A stretch of DNA of 64,000 nucleotides, from contig NZ_CP060784.1 of NCBI RefSeq assembly GCF_014489555.1, forward strand, positions 1,922,001 to 1,986,000, in the 5' to 3' direction. Below are positions 44,466 to 52,973 of this stretch, in pieces. Below the pieces are notes generated by a model, which ran no database searches, had not been told where the DNA came from, and saw nothing but the letters and a program-made list of their open reading frames with translations. Each line of letters opens with the position of its first letter. The first letter of the stretch is position 1. The translations under genes were made by a program, and so were the position numbers. This DNA comes from Hymenobacter qilianensis. Its GTDB lineage: Bacteria; Bacteroidota; Bacteroidia; Cytophagales; Hymenobacteraceae.

Positions 44466-44772
44466 CTCCCTTCCTTAGATGAGGTTGCGCATCAAGCAAG
44501 GAGGGGACGCGGCGGCGCAGCCGACGCTGGGGTGGTTGACCGGCGTTGCTGATGTTGATTTAGTAAACAGGTATATAGAACGTCATGCAGAGCAGAGCGA
44601 AGCATCTCGCGTGCTGACATTGGATTACTAATCTTACTAAACACGCGAGATGCTTCGCTCTGCTCTGCATGACAGACTAAACAATTAATACAACGACCTC
44701 AACTACCCCAGTCTCCGCTACGCGGGGACGTCCCCTCCTTGCTTGATGCGCAACCTCATCTGAGGAGGGGAG
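44466..44772. repeat. Family B repeat, copy 2, split by a family A copy
   Basis: Left half CTCCCTTCCTTAGATGAGGT ... GCTGGGGTGGTTGA and GTTGCTGATGTTGATTTAGT; right half CAACTACCCCAG ... CGTCCCCTCCTTGCTTGATG ending GAGGAGGGGAG. The halves are complementary and flank a complete family A element at 44582-44673. The whole lies between purF and purM. Confidence 0.87.
44582..44673. repeat. Family A palindromic repeat, copy 7, inside family B
   Basis: GTCATGCAGAGCAGAGCG...CATCTCGCGTGCTGA and ACACGCGAGATGCTTCGC...TGCTCTGCATGAC around GATTACTAATCTTACTAA. Inserted between the two arms of family B. Confidence 0.92.
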
Positions 44773-44809
44773 CTTGCTAAGTACTATTCCAACGATTACC
44801 TCACGCTCT

Positions 44810-45909
44810 ATGTCCACTGCTTCCCCCAAACCTGCCGGCTACGACATCGACCTCGGCAACGCCTGCTCCCGCAACGCCTACGCCTGGGCCAAGAAAACCT
44901 TCCCCAACCGCGCCGGTGAGCCCGGCGAGCCAGCGCAGGATCTGGACGGCGGTTTCTCCAACGAAATTCGCTTCGGGCAGGAGCGCCTGGGCATCAGCTC
45001 CGACGGCATTGGTACCAAGATAGAAGTAGCCGAGCGCGTTGGGCGGTTTGATACCCTGGGCTACGACCTCATTGCCATGGTGGCCGACGACCTGATTGCC
45101 GGCGGCTTCGTGCCCAGCAATCTGTCGAACATCATCGACGTGAACACCCTGGATTACGACGTAATAGATGAGCTGATGCGCGGCTTGCACGACGCGGCCA
45201 ACTTCAGCCGGATTGCCGTGACTGGGGGCGAAATTGCCGAGCTAGGCAACCGCATTGGCGGCTGGCCCGGTGCCCGCATGAATTTCAACTGGTGCTCTAC
45301 GGCTGTGGGCGCTTTGCACCCATCGCTAAAAAGCCCCTGAGCGGTGCCACCGCCCAAGCCGGCCACGCGGTCGTATCGCTCCACTCGCCCAGCTTCCGTT
45401 CCAACGGCTTTTCCCTGGCCCGCCGTACCCTGCAAAGCCTCTACGGCGACAACTGGCACACGGCACCCTACACCGGCACCGACGCCTCCGAGCTTGGTAA
45501 TACCTGGGGCGAAGTGCTCCTAGCGCCTTCCCTCATCTACGCGCCCGCCGTAGCCCGCCTTCTCGACGCAGGCTTGACTTTGCACGGTATCGCCCACATC
45601 ACCGGCGGCGGCATTGCCGACAACTTCCAGCGCGTACTCAAAAACAACGGCGTTGGTGCCGAGTTGGATAATCTGTTTGAGCCCCTGCCCGCCATGCAAA
45701 AGCTCACCAAGCTAGCCGGCATCTCGCCCGCCGACGCTTACCTCTACTGGAACATGGGCAACGGCATGCTGCTCATAACTGACGAAGCCCAAGCCGCCGC
45801 CGTCGTAAGCCAGCTGCAAGCCGATGGCTACCAGGCCCAAGTGGCAGGCCGCATCACTGCCGCGCCTGGCATTAAGCTGAAAGTGGCGGCTGGTGAGCTG
45901 ACGTATTAA
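44810..45909 (+). CDS. purM: Phosphoribosylformylglycinamidine cyclo-ligase (AIR synthase), frameshifted
   Basis: About 366 residues after repair from the ATG at 44810. AIR synthase marks: LGISSDGIGTKIEVAERV, DLIAMVADDLIAGGFVPS, VTGGEIAELGNRI and LHGIAHITGGGIADNFQRVL. The frame breaks in AAAAAGCCCC (45328-45337); one more A (LKKPLSG) or C (LKSPLSG) joins the parts. Closes the imidazole ring (FGAM to AIR). Last gene of the cluster, with terminator at 45932. Confidence 0.87.
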
Positions 45910-45931
45910 GCACTGTTAAGCAATAGTATAT

Positions 45932-45966
45932 AAAAAAGCCCCCAACTGATATTGGGGGCTTTTTTA
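45932..45966. terminator. Terminator built from the GCCCCC word
   Basis: AAAAAAGCCCCCAActgataTTGGGGGCTTTTTT; ends the nucleotide supercluster. Confidence 0.88.
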
Positions 45967-45999
45967 TGAAATGAACATTATAATATTCTGTTCAAAATC

Positions 46000-46100
46000 G
46001 CCCGTCATGCAGAGCAGCGCGAAGCATCTCGCGTGCTGATGCTGGATTACTAACCCTACTACCGCTGGCGAGATGCTTCGCGCTGCTCTGCATGACGGGC
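46000..46100. repeat. Family A palindromic repeat, copy 8
   Basis: GCCCGTCATGCAGAGCAGCG...CATCTCGCGTGCTGA and GGCGAGATGCTTCGCGCTG...CTCTGCATGACGGGC around GGATTACTAACCCTACTA. Lies between two terminators. Confidence 0.92.
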
Positions 46101-46136
46101 GATTATTTACGTCTACTCGGAACAGCTTTAGTAGCC

Positions 46137-46172
46137 AAAAAAGCCCCCCAGACATATGTTGGGGGCTTTTTT
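46137..46172. terminator. Terminator built from the GCCCCCC word
   Basis: AAAAAAGCCCCCCAGacatatgtTGGGGGCTTTTTT; faces the minus-strand gene ending at 46190. Confidence 0.87.
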
Positions 46173-46189
46173 ATGCTGGCATAGCTAAC

Positions 46190-46408
46190 CTAAGCGGCGT
46201 GCCGGGGCTCGATATCGAAGCCTGCTTGCGATACGGCTTTCATCACCTGCTCGGGAATGACGTTTTCGCCCTCCACGGTCAGGATTTTGTCGGGGTTGTT
46301 GGTGTCCACGCTCCACTTCTGCACGGTAGGTTCGGCATCAAGGAAAGGCGTGACGGCGCGCAGGCAGTTGGCGCAGTTGATCGAGGTTTTGAATTGTAGG
46401 GTAGGCAT
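46190..46408 (-). CDS. Heavy-metal-associated (HMA) domain protein, copper-chaperone-like
   Basis: 72 residues, a single HMA fold: LQFKTSINCANCLRAVTPFL carries the metal-binding Cys-x-x-Cys (CANC), then WSVDTNNPDKILTVEGENV and the helix VIPEQVMKAVSQAGFDIE. It should bind Cu(I) or a similar ion in the cytoplasm. No transport ATPase lies nearby. It has a -7 box 80 bases upstream and a terminator downstream. Confidence 0.85.
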   Translation of the reverse strand: MPTLQFKTSINCANCLRAVTPFLDAEPTVQKWSVDTNNPDKILTVEGENVIPEQVMKAVSQAGFDIEPRHAA

Positions 46409-46487
46409 AGGAACAAGAGTTGAGCCGCTTCGGCAACTGAGTAGTTTCAGCGGCGGGTGAGATGCTGAGGTAACAGCGGATGTGCTA

Positions 46488-46495
46488 CAAAAGTA
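46488..46495 (-). promoter_or_regulatory. -7 promoter box (TACTTTTG) of the HMA gene
   Basis: Minus strand, TAnnTTTG, with a TTGG about 16 bases further up (spacing shorter than usual). Confidence 0.5.
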
Positions 46496-46603
46496 CCAAC
46501 GTGAATAAAGCCAAGAGGTATAGGCTTTGGCTGGGGAAGTGTAGAGTTTTGGCGTAATTCCGGCTGTCAGTTAATCTCCTGTGTCAAGCTATACGCTCTT
46601 TCT

Positions 46604-47350
46604 ATGTCACAACTTATAAAGCAGCTTCAATTGTTAGAAGCAGACAGATTCGTGTCTGAAGATGATGAAGAATATCAGGTCCAATTACTACCAGGTCTGA
46701 CAGATGAGCAGGTAAGAGCATTTGCCGAAAGTATGCCCCAAGGGCGACTTTCTGCTGATATTCAGGAGTTGTTACTTTTTACGCGAGGTTTCGAGTTTTC
46801 TCCTCTCGAGGAAATCCTTTTCGATGCGTTTAATCAGTTTGGCCTAGAAGAACTGTTTCCGAACTCTATACAACTCGCTGGTGATGGTTTCGGAAACTTC
46901 TGGATCTTAGATATAAACCAAACAGGGCAGTGGGGAAGCGTCTTTTATGTCTGCCACGATCCAGCAGTGATAATTAGACAATCAACCGATTTATGCGAAT
47001 TCCTACGCCACATTCAGGAATTTGGAAAGCTGGGAGCCGATTCCTGGTTAGATCAAGTTCACGGGCAGATCAGTTCTAGTATTTGGCTGGAGAGAAAAAC
47101 TTCAAAAGGAATGACCAGAGCACAAGTAGCTAAGGTGTCAAGTGATGCAGTGGTAAGACAATTTTCTTCAACAGTCCCAGCCGATTATCTCATTGCCGAC
47201 TTACGGGTAGACTCCCCAATACTGGGATTTGCTTGGGATACAATTTCGGCTGACGGCACTAGCAAAGTGCGTAAGCATACAACAGAGCCAATATGGGCTT
47301 TTGAGCCAGCACTCAAGCGAAGCTGGCTAAGTCGCTGGTTCAAAAAATAA
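46604..47350 (+). CDS. SMI1/KNR4 (SUKH) domain protein
   Basis: 248 residues. AGDGFGNFWILDINQTGQWG and VFYVCHDPAVIIRQSTDLCEFL are the SMI1_KNR4 core signs; the N-terminal helices and ELLLFTRGFEFSP fit too. The C-terminal ~90 residues do not match the core. SUKH proteins serve as immunity proteins to many nuclease toxins. No toxin gene lies next to it. Its DNA is distinctly more A/T-rich than that around it, which suggests horizontal arrival. Confidence 0.75.
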   Translation: MSQLIKQLQLLEADRFVSEDDEEYQVQLLPGLTDEQVRAFAESMPQGRLSADIQELLLFTRGFEFSPLEEILFDAFNQFGLEELFPNSIQLAGDGFGNFWILDINQTGQWGSVFYVCHDPAVIIRQSTDLCEFLRHIQEFGKLGADSWLDQVHGQISSSIWLERKTSKGMTRAQVAKVSSDAVVRQFSSTVPADYLIADLRVDSPILGFAWDTISADGTSKVRKHTTEPIWAFEPALKRSWLSRWFKK

Positions 47351-47360
47351 ATGATTTTGA

Positions 47361-48845
47361 CTACGCCGGCCGTACCGCCCGCTTCTCCAGAATAAGCTGC
47401 ATGCGGAAGTTGTTCAGGCTTTCTTCCAGTCCCACCGGATACACGTGCGGGTTGAGGAAGCGCCGGATGCTGGGGTCGAGGGCTGCTACTTCGCGCTGGG
47501 CTTTGGTGCGGCTTTCCTCTAAGGTGGGCAGCTCGGCCACCAGCTTGCCAGCCCGGAAAACAGGCTCCAGCAGTTCCCGAAACTGAGTGGAGCGAATGGG
47601 GCGGCGGCGCGTAGGGTCGAGCGGGTCGACGATGGTGAGCTGGTCGGGGAGAGGCTCGGCCGTGTTGTAAAGCATATCGGCGCGGGGCTGGCCCTTTTCT
47701 GTTTCGTAGCGCCGCACCTGCAGGATGCCGGGAATACTGGTTTTGGCGAGCTGCTCGGAAAGCTTGATGGTGTAGTCCCAATCGGCATCGGCCGTCTGGC
47801 GCAGGGCGGCCAGCTTATAAACGCCCCCCAGAGCCGGCTGGTCGTGAGCCGTGACGAGCTTGGTGCCGATGCCCCAGGTGTCGATGCGGGCGCCTTGCTG
47901 CTTGAGGCTGGTGATGAGGTGCTCGTCGAGGTCGTTGCTGGCTACGATGCGCGTTTTCTGAAAGCCGGCTTCGTTGAGCAGGGCGCGGGCTTCGCGGCTG
48001 AGGTAAGCCAGGTCGCCGGAGTCGAGACGAATGCCCCCCAACTCGTGGCCGTTGGCGCGCATCTGCCGGGCTACGCTGATGGCGTGGCGCACGCCTTCCA
48101 GGGTATCGTAGGTATCCACCAAAAACACGGAATCGTCGGGGAAAGCGTCGCCGTAGGCCGTGAATGCAGCTTCTTCTTCCCCAAATGACTGCACCCAGCT
48201 GTGGGCGTGGGTGCCGCGCACCGGAATACCAAAGCGCTGCCCGGCCATCAGGTTTGATGTGCCATCGACGCCACCCAGATAGGCCGCCCGGCTGGCGCTC
48301 AGGCCGCCATCGAAACCCTGTGCCCGCCGCAAGCCAAACTCAAACACCTGATCGGAGCCGGCGGCTTCCCGGATTCGGGCGGCTTTGGTGGCAATCAGCG
48401 TCTGGAAGTTGACCAGCGTGAGCAAGGCCGTTTCCAGCAGCTGCGCTTGCAGCAGGGGGCCTTTTATGCGCAGCAGGGGCTCATTGGCAAACACTACCGT
48501 ACCCTCGGCAATGGCGTCTATATCACAGGTGAGGCGTAAGGTGCGCAGGTATTCGAGAAAAGCCGGCTCAAACAGGACCGTGTCGCGGGTACCGCGCAGG
48601 CTGCCCAAGTAAGCCAGGTCATCTTCCGAGAAGTGAAAGTTCTCCAGCCAATCCACGGCATACGCCAAGCCAGCAGCTACGGCGTAACCGCCACCAAACG
48701 GCGGCTTGCGAAAATAGAGGTGGAAAACAGCTTCCTGATCTTGCTTGCCCTGCTTCCAATAGCCGTAAGCCATGGTAAGCTGATACAGGTCGGTGAGCAG
48801 GCTGAGGGAGGGGCCGTACAGGCCGGAGAGGGGCGCGGAGTTCAT
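47361..48845 (-). CDS. pncB: Nicotinate phosphoribosyltransferase
   Basis: 494 residues from the ATG at 48843-48845. LLTDLYQLTMAYGYWKQGK at the N-terminus, FEFGLRRAQGFDGGLSASRAAYLGG, GTHAHSWVQSF (catalytic His), VDTYDTLEGVRHAI, GIRLDSGDLAYLSREAR and TWGIGTKLVTAHDQPALGGVYKL. Salvages nicotinate with PRPP to NaMN for NAD. It shares PRPP with the nucleotide cluster upstream but is on the other strand. Single gene. Confidence 0.94.
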   Translation of the reverse strand: MNSAPLSGLYGPSLSLLTDLYQLTMAYGYWKQGKQDQEAVFHLYFRKPPFGGGYAVAAGLAYAVDWLENFHFSEDDLAYLGSLRGTRDTVLFEPAFLEYLRTLRLTCDIDAIAEGTVVFANEPLLRIKGPLLQAQLLETALLTLVNFQTLIATKAARIREAAGSDQVFEFGLRRAQGFDGGLSASRAAYLGGVDGTSNLMAGQRFGIPVRGTHAHSWVQSFGEEEAAFTAYGDAFPDDSVFLVDTYDTLEGVRHAISVARQMRANGHELGGIRLDSGDLAYLSREARALLNEAGFQKTRIVASNDLDEHLITSLKQQGARIDTWGIGTKLVTAHDQPALGGVYKLAALRQTADADWDYTIKLSEQLAKTSIPGILQVRRYETEKGQPRADMLYNTAEPLPDQLTIVDPLDPTRRRPIRSTQFRELLEPVFRAGKLVAELPTLEESRTKAQREVAALDPSIRRFLNPHVYPVGLEESLNNFRMQLILEKRAVRPA

Positions 48846-49051
48846 GTGCCCAAAGTACGAGGAACCCGGCAGTGAGTTGTGGTCTGGAAAGTACGATGCT
48901 GGTTGACTACAAAGAACAAACAGAGCCATCAAACCGCCGCGTGGGTGGCTCAATGGCTCTGCTTTCTATCAATGCTAAGTATGTCAGATAATTATAGCGC
49001 GTAATCCTAATTCAACGTAGCTTATAATATAAGTTATTGATATATAAATAT

Positions 49052-49453
49052 TTATGATAAAGCTACACCCCAGCCGGCCGTCGTGGTAGTAGGGGCTGGT
49101 TTTTCTGACTGATGGGCTGCATGGCAATAAAGCTCTGCATCAAGGAGAGTAGGAACGATGGGCGGGCAGGCTGTCGAAGGCGTTGTTTTAAGGCTTTCCT
49201 GTACGTCATCCGTAAGGTGGCAAAGCACCAGCTGCGTGTTGCGCCGCCGCAGGCGCTGGCAATAGCTGGTCAGCAAGGCCAGCGCACGGCCTGATATATG
49301 GCGTAATGAGCTACAATCGACCCAAATACTGGGCTTGCCGCTGCGAGCGGCCTGTTGTAGGGCACGGGCTAATCCGTATTCTTCAGGATGGCTTGGGTCT
49401 TCAGCTAGGATAAGCAGGTAGCTTTCAGGCAGGATTTCGCGGTAAATCTCCAT
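49052..49453 (-). CDS. STAS-like domain protein
   Basis: 133 residues. YLLILAEDPSHPEEYGLARAL, then PSIWVDCSSLRHISGRALALLTSY and RRRNTQLVLCHLTDDVQESL, the strand-helix pattern of STAS (anti-sigma antagonist/SulP-type) domains, with a Ser in the position usually phosphorylated (CSSLRHISG). The last ~25 residues, rich in P and T, lie outside the domain. Function as a signalling partner is inferred. Confidence 0.6.
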   Translation of the reverse strand: MEIYREILPESYLLILAEDPSHPEEYGLARALQQAARSGKPSIWVDCSSLRHISGRALALLTSYCQRLRRRNTQLVLCHLTDDVQESLKTTPSTACPPIVPTLLDAELYCHAAHQSEKPAPTTTTAGWGVALS

Positions 49454-49844
49454 TAGGAGTAGATAACTTCAGTCGTTTTCAGGCTGTGCAGCCGAGCTAC
49501 ACAGAAGGCGGGAGCAGCAGGAAGGGGCCGCGCGAAGCGGCAACGGGGAGCCAAGGGGGCCAGACCAGTTAGTCTGGTACCATTACTTACCTAATATGGT
49601 CCGCCAACCTGGGTCGAGGCAGTGCTAATGAGAAGCTGCCCGAAGCGGAAAAAGAAAGAGCTATCTGGCTAAAGAGCCATGACACTAATGACACATCATC
49701 AACGAGGATAGATGCGTAGTCGTACAAATTTAGGAATAGGAATTAACTATAACCTCAGGCAATATACTGGTTTTCAGTGTAGTTGCTCCTACCAGGTTCT
49801 AGGTATTTGTAGTATACGTATCTATACTTAGGGCTCAGTATTAT
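49454..49844. other. Intergenic region, minus-strand -7 box only
   Basis: About 390 bases with no gene. A minus-strand TAAATTTG at 49725-49732 fits TAnnTTTG and could serve the STAS-like gene through a long leader; nothing else is recognised. Confidence 0.35.
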
Positions 49845-49881
49845 AAAAAAGGAGTGGCAACATCGCTGCGCCACTCCTTTG
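49845..49881 (-). terminator. Hairpin terminator
   Basis: AAAAAAGGAGTGGCaacatcgctgcGCCACTCCTTTG; just past the stop of the FAD/Rieske gene on the minus strand. Confidence 0.8.
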
Positions 49882-49894
49882 TACTCTTATTATT

Positions 49895-51451
49895 TTAAGC
49901 CGATGCCAGATCCTGATTCGCTGGCCCTATGAGGAGTTTGCCCAGCGCATCGAACCGGGAGCCGTGGCAGGGACAGTCCCAACTGCTTTCCAAGCCGTTC
50001 CAATGCACTACGCACCCTAGATGCGGGCAGATGGCGGAACACTCGTGCGTCTGGCCTTTGGGGTCGCGGTACACAGCTACTTTCGTGAGGCCGCGCCGCA
50101 TAACGGCCCCGGAGCCGGGCTCTATTTCGTCGATGCTTGAAACGTCGCCGCCGGTGAGTAGCTCGGTGTATTCGGTAGCGACATTCAGGTTTTCCTTTAC
50201 AAACTCATACGCCGACGCCGGACGCAGGGTCACGCGGCCGGGATCGTAGAGGTCGGCCCAGGGATTAGGGCGGCCCTGAATAAGATCGGTGACAATAATG
50301 CCCCCCAGCGTGCTGTGGGTCATGCCGTGGCCCGAGTCGCCGGTGATGATGTACACATTGTCTTTGTCCAGCGGGTTGCGGCCGGCGTAGCCCAGACTGT
50401 CGCTGGGTTCCTGCACCTGCCCCGACCACGCGTAGTCGATCTGCTGCACCATCGGGAACCGTTGGCGGGTCCAGTCTTCGAGGCGCTGCAAGCTAAGTTC
50501 GGGGTCGCCCTGGCCTACTTTATGGTCTTCGCCGCCTACTAGCAGTAGGTCGTAGCGGGGCGCGCCGCCGCGTGGGCCTTCCGTTATTTCCTGCAAGCGA
50601 ATGTAGTGGTATGGGTCGGGCGTATCCCAGTACAGTGCCCGCGTCACGGAGCCTTTCGGAATGCGTGCCGCGATAGTATACGTGCGGTAAGGCGACTGCT
50701 TGGTGTGCATCACTACGCGGTCGTTTACGGGCGTATTAGTAGCCATTACCACGGCTTTGGCGCGCACCGTGTGGCCGTCGGCCGTTGTCACGCTGGCTTC
50801 GGAGCCGCCCTGCACCTCCGCTACGTGGGTATTGGTGAAAATTTGCCCCCCACGGCCCTTAAAGCGGCCAATAGCTTCGGCTAGGCCATAGAGGTATTTC
50901 AGAATATGAAACTGGCCTTGGTCAGGAAACAGCAGGCACTCACCGGTGCGAAAGCCCTGAGTGGGAGAATCGGAGAGGCGCTCAACGCCAGTAAGACCGG
51001 CGCGGTGGGCGGCTTTCAGCTCTTTATCCAGCTCTTTGGGGCTGCCATCTTCAGGCAGAAACAGGTAGCCGTTGAGGCGCGTAAAGTCGCAGTCGATCTT
51101 CTCTTCCTGTATAATGTGCTCAATCCGGTCGATGGCAGCGCTATGACTTTCGGCGGCCAGCCGGGCACCTTTTTCCCCAAATAAATGCTCCAGCCGGGTG
51201 TAGCGGTCGTCGAGGGCGTTGGAGAGGTGGGCCGTGGTGCGCCCCGATTCGCCGCTGGCCAGCTTCCCGCTTTCCAGCACAATTACTTTCTTGCCTTCGC
51301 GCAGCAGCAGGTAAGCCGTGGTAAGCCCCGCAATGCCGGCACCGACCACCACCACATCGGCAGTCATATCCTGGGTAAGGGAGGGAAATTCGGGCGCGGC
51401 GGCAACGGTGCCAAACCACGAGGATTGGGTAGCGGCGGAAGTCTGTTTCAT
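49895..51451 (-). CDS. FAD-dependent oxidoreductase with C-terminal Rieske domain
   Basis: 518 residues. FAD loop VVVGAGIAGLTTAYLLLREGKKV near residue 35, DAO-type body with GDSGHGMTHSTLGGIIVTDL near 385, then a Rieske [2Fe-2S] domain at ~430-510 with CPHLGCVVHW and CPCHGSRFDALG (two Cys, two His). The fusion of a glycine-oxidase-like FAD domain and a Rieske domain is a known bacterial arrangement; electron flow from substrate to the cluster is implied, the substrate is not. Confidence 0.87.
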   Translation of the reverse strand: MKQTSAATQSSWFGTVAAAPEFPSLTQDMTADVVVVGAGIAGLTTAYLLLREGKKVIVLESGKLASGESGRTTAHLSNALDDRYTRLEHLFGEKGARLAAESHSAAIDRIEHIIQEEKIDCDFTRLNGYLFLPEDGSPKELDKELKAAHRAGLTGVERLSDSPTQGFRTGECLLFPDQGQFHILKYLYGLAEAIGRFKGRGGQIFTNTHVAEVQGGSEASVTTADGHTVRAKAVVMATNTPVNDRVVMHTKQSPYRTYTIAARIPKGSVTRALYWDTPDPYHYIRLQEITEGPRGGAPRYDLLLVGGEDHKVGQGDPELSLQRLEDWTRQRFPMVQQIDYAWSGQVQEPSDSLGYAGRNPLDKDNVYIITGDSGHGMTHSTLGGIIVTDLIQGRPNPWADLYDPGRVTLRPASAYEFVKENLNVATEYTELLTGGDVSSIDEIEPGSGAVMRRGLTKVAVYRDPKGQTHECSAICPHLGCVVHWNGLESSWDCPCHGSRFDALGKLLIGPANQDLASA

Positions 51452-51555
51452 AGAAATAGATTGGCGTGGGAAATGGTATTCAGGTTGTACGCCAAGCGGA
51501 TAGGTCGAGTTTGGGCATAATGCCTCCTCACAGGGCGGGGCAAGGCAGCGGTAGG

Positions 51556-52479
51556 CTACAAATGCATCTCGGGCGGAACGGGTAGCTGGTATTTTTCGCC
51601 GGCACTCAGAAAATGCAGACGCAGGTCGCGGATGGTGAAGGGTGTATTGGGGCTGATTTCGTAGATATTGTTACTGGTGCATTCATTCGCTTCCAGAACG
51701 GTAACCAAACCGCTGCCAATTACTTCCAGATCGTAGCCGTTGCGTACTAATATCGCGGTGTCTTCTTCCAGGCCGAGCCCCAAACAGCCAGGGTTAGTAG
51801 CAATAATCTGGGCCATGCGGGCAATACGGCCCCGCGCAATAAAGTGGGTATCAATGGCTACGTCGTGCATAAACTGTAGCCCGGTAGTAATGGAAATTTC
51901 GCCTTTGCGAAAACCTGCATCGTTGAGGCCCTGATAAATCATGGGCGTAGACAAGGCCGCGGCCCCGGCACTGGTGCCCCCAACAAGAATTTCATCGTAG
52001 GTATAACGCTCTTTTAGCCGCACCAGCATTTTGGTGCCACCCAGCAGGCCCGTCAGGCGAAGCTGGTCGCCGCCTGTAAAGTAGAAGCCAGTAGCCTCAT
52101 TGATCAAATTGAGCGTCGCCTCGCTGTTGGCATCGTCCCGCTCGCGTACATCCAATACCTGGACCCGTTTGATACCTAACCGGGAAAATATTTCCAGGTA
52201 GTCTTCCGCCGCCTCCTTGGGTTCACTAGAGGCAATGGGTAACACCAGAATCAGCGGGTCGTTGCCTTTGAGCTCCTCGCAGAAACGCTTCAGAATACCT
52301 TCCGGCGCAAAGTTGAGGTTTTCAGCTTGGTTGGAGCCCTTTTCGGGATCTTCACCTTTGTTTTCGTGGCCCCCTACGGCCAGCAACATGCCTTTTGGCG
52401 TGGGACAGGTGTTTCGGTGGCCGCTTGCTAAAGCCCGGGTGGGGTGAGTAGGGGCGGTTTTCTTCTTTTGGGTAGGCAT
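51556..52479 (-). CDS. Cyanophycinase
   Basis: 307 residues. Peptidase S51 family: LLAVGGHENKGEDPEKG, GFYFTGGDQLRL, the nucleophile GGTSAGAAALS (Ser), and LQFMHDVAIDTHFIARGR. Cleaves cyanophycin to beta-Asp-Arg dipeptides. A 30-residue basic N-terminal tail precedes the domain; no signal peptide is seen. No cyanophycin synthetase is present in the window. Confidence 0.88.
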   Translation of the reverse strand: MPTQKKKTAPTHPTRALASGHRNTCPTPKGMLLAVGGHENKGEDPEKGSNQAENLNFAPEGILKRFCEELKGNDPLILVLPIASSEPKEAAEDYLEIFSRLGIKRVQVLDVRERDDANSEATLNLINEATGFYFTGGDQLRLTGLLGGTKMLVRLKERYTYDEILVGGTSAGAAALSTPMIYQGLNDAGFRKGEISITTGLQFMHDVAIDTHFIARGRIARMAQIIATNPGCLGLGLEEDTAILVRNGYDLEVIGSGLVTVLEANECTSNNIYEISPNTPFTIRDLRLHFLSAGEKYQLPVPPEMHL

Positions 52480-52904
52480 AATAAGCAGGAGTAGGGGAGG
52501 ATGATGCTAGACAGCATGCTCATCCTGCATGCGTAAATCAGCCGCTTTGAGTTGCGCGCCTTTCTGGCCCTGCCGGCAGCCTCACAAAAACGTGGTTGGG
52601 GGCTTTTTTTAATTGCTTTTCAATTAAAGGCTGTCAGCCAAACGATTAGACAGATGATTGGTCTTCAGGATTATAAAGGCCAACTCAACAGTCATTGGTA
52701 TTTACTCAGCAAAAAATACGTACTACTCTCATGTAAAATAGGTATGTATTCGGTGGCCCCTCCGGGCTTATTCCCGTTTATTCACTACTACTAAAAAAGC
52801 CCCCCAGCGCGTGCCAACGCGCGCGGTGGGTGTAGTATCCACTCCCGCCACCGCAGACTCTAGATAATAGAGGCCTTTCTGCGCTATGAAAACAACCAGA
52901 ATTA
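52480..52904. other. Intergenic region upstream of the cyanophycinase and next to a palindrome
   Basis: About 425 bases, no gene. Holds GGGGGCTTTTTTT at 52599, a copy of AAAAAAGCCCCCCAG followed by GCGCGTGccaaCGCGCGC at about 52794-52822 (possible terminator), and no TAnnTTTG box on the minus strand. Confidence 0.4.
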
Positions 52905-52954
52905 CCGGAAACAGCAGCGGCCGCCAGATATCTGGCGGCCGCTGCTGTTTCCGG
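52905..52954. repeat. Perfect 50-base palindrome
   Basis: The 25-base half CCGGAAACAGCAGCGGCCGC|CAGAT is followed directly by its exact complement, with no loop. It lies 19 bases past the stop codon of the minus-strand response regulator. On that strand it is a likely terminator stem, but it has no T tract. Confidence 0.85.
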
Positions 52955-52973
52955 CGAGCTATCTGCTCTGCCT

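Noticed and set aside
766..46100. Family A repeats as a CRISPR array
   Set aside because: Copies lie kilobases apart, are palindromes of ~95 bases, and have no regular spacers or cas genes.
49454..49894. A hidden small gene between the STAS-like and FAD/Rieske genes
   Set aside because: No frame with a credible start, composition or motif on either strand.
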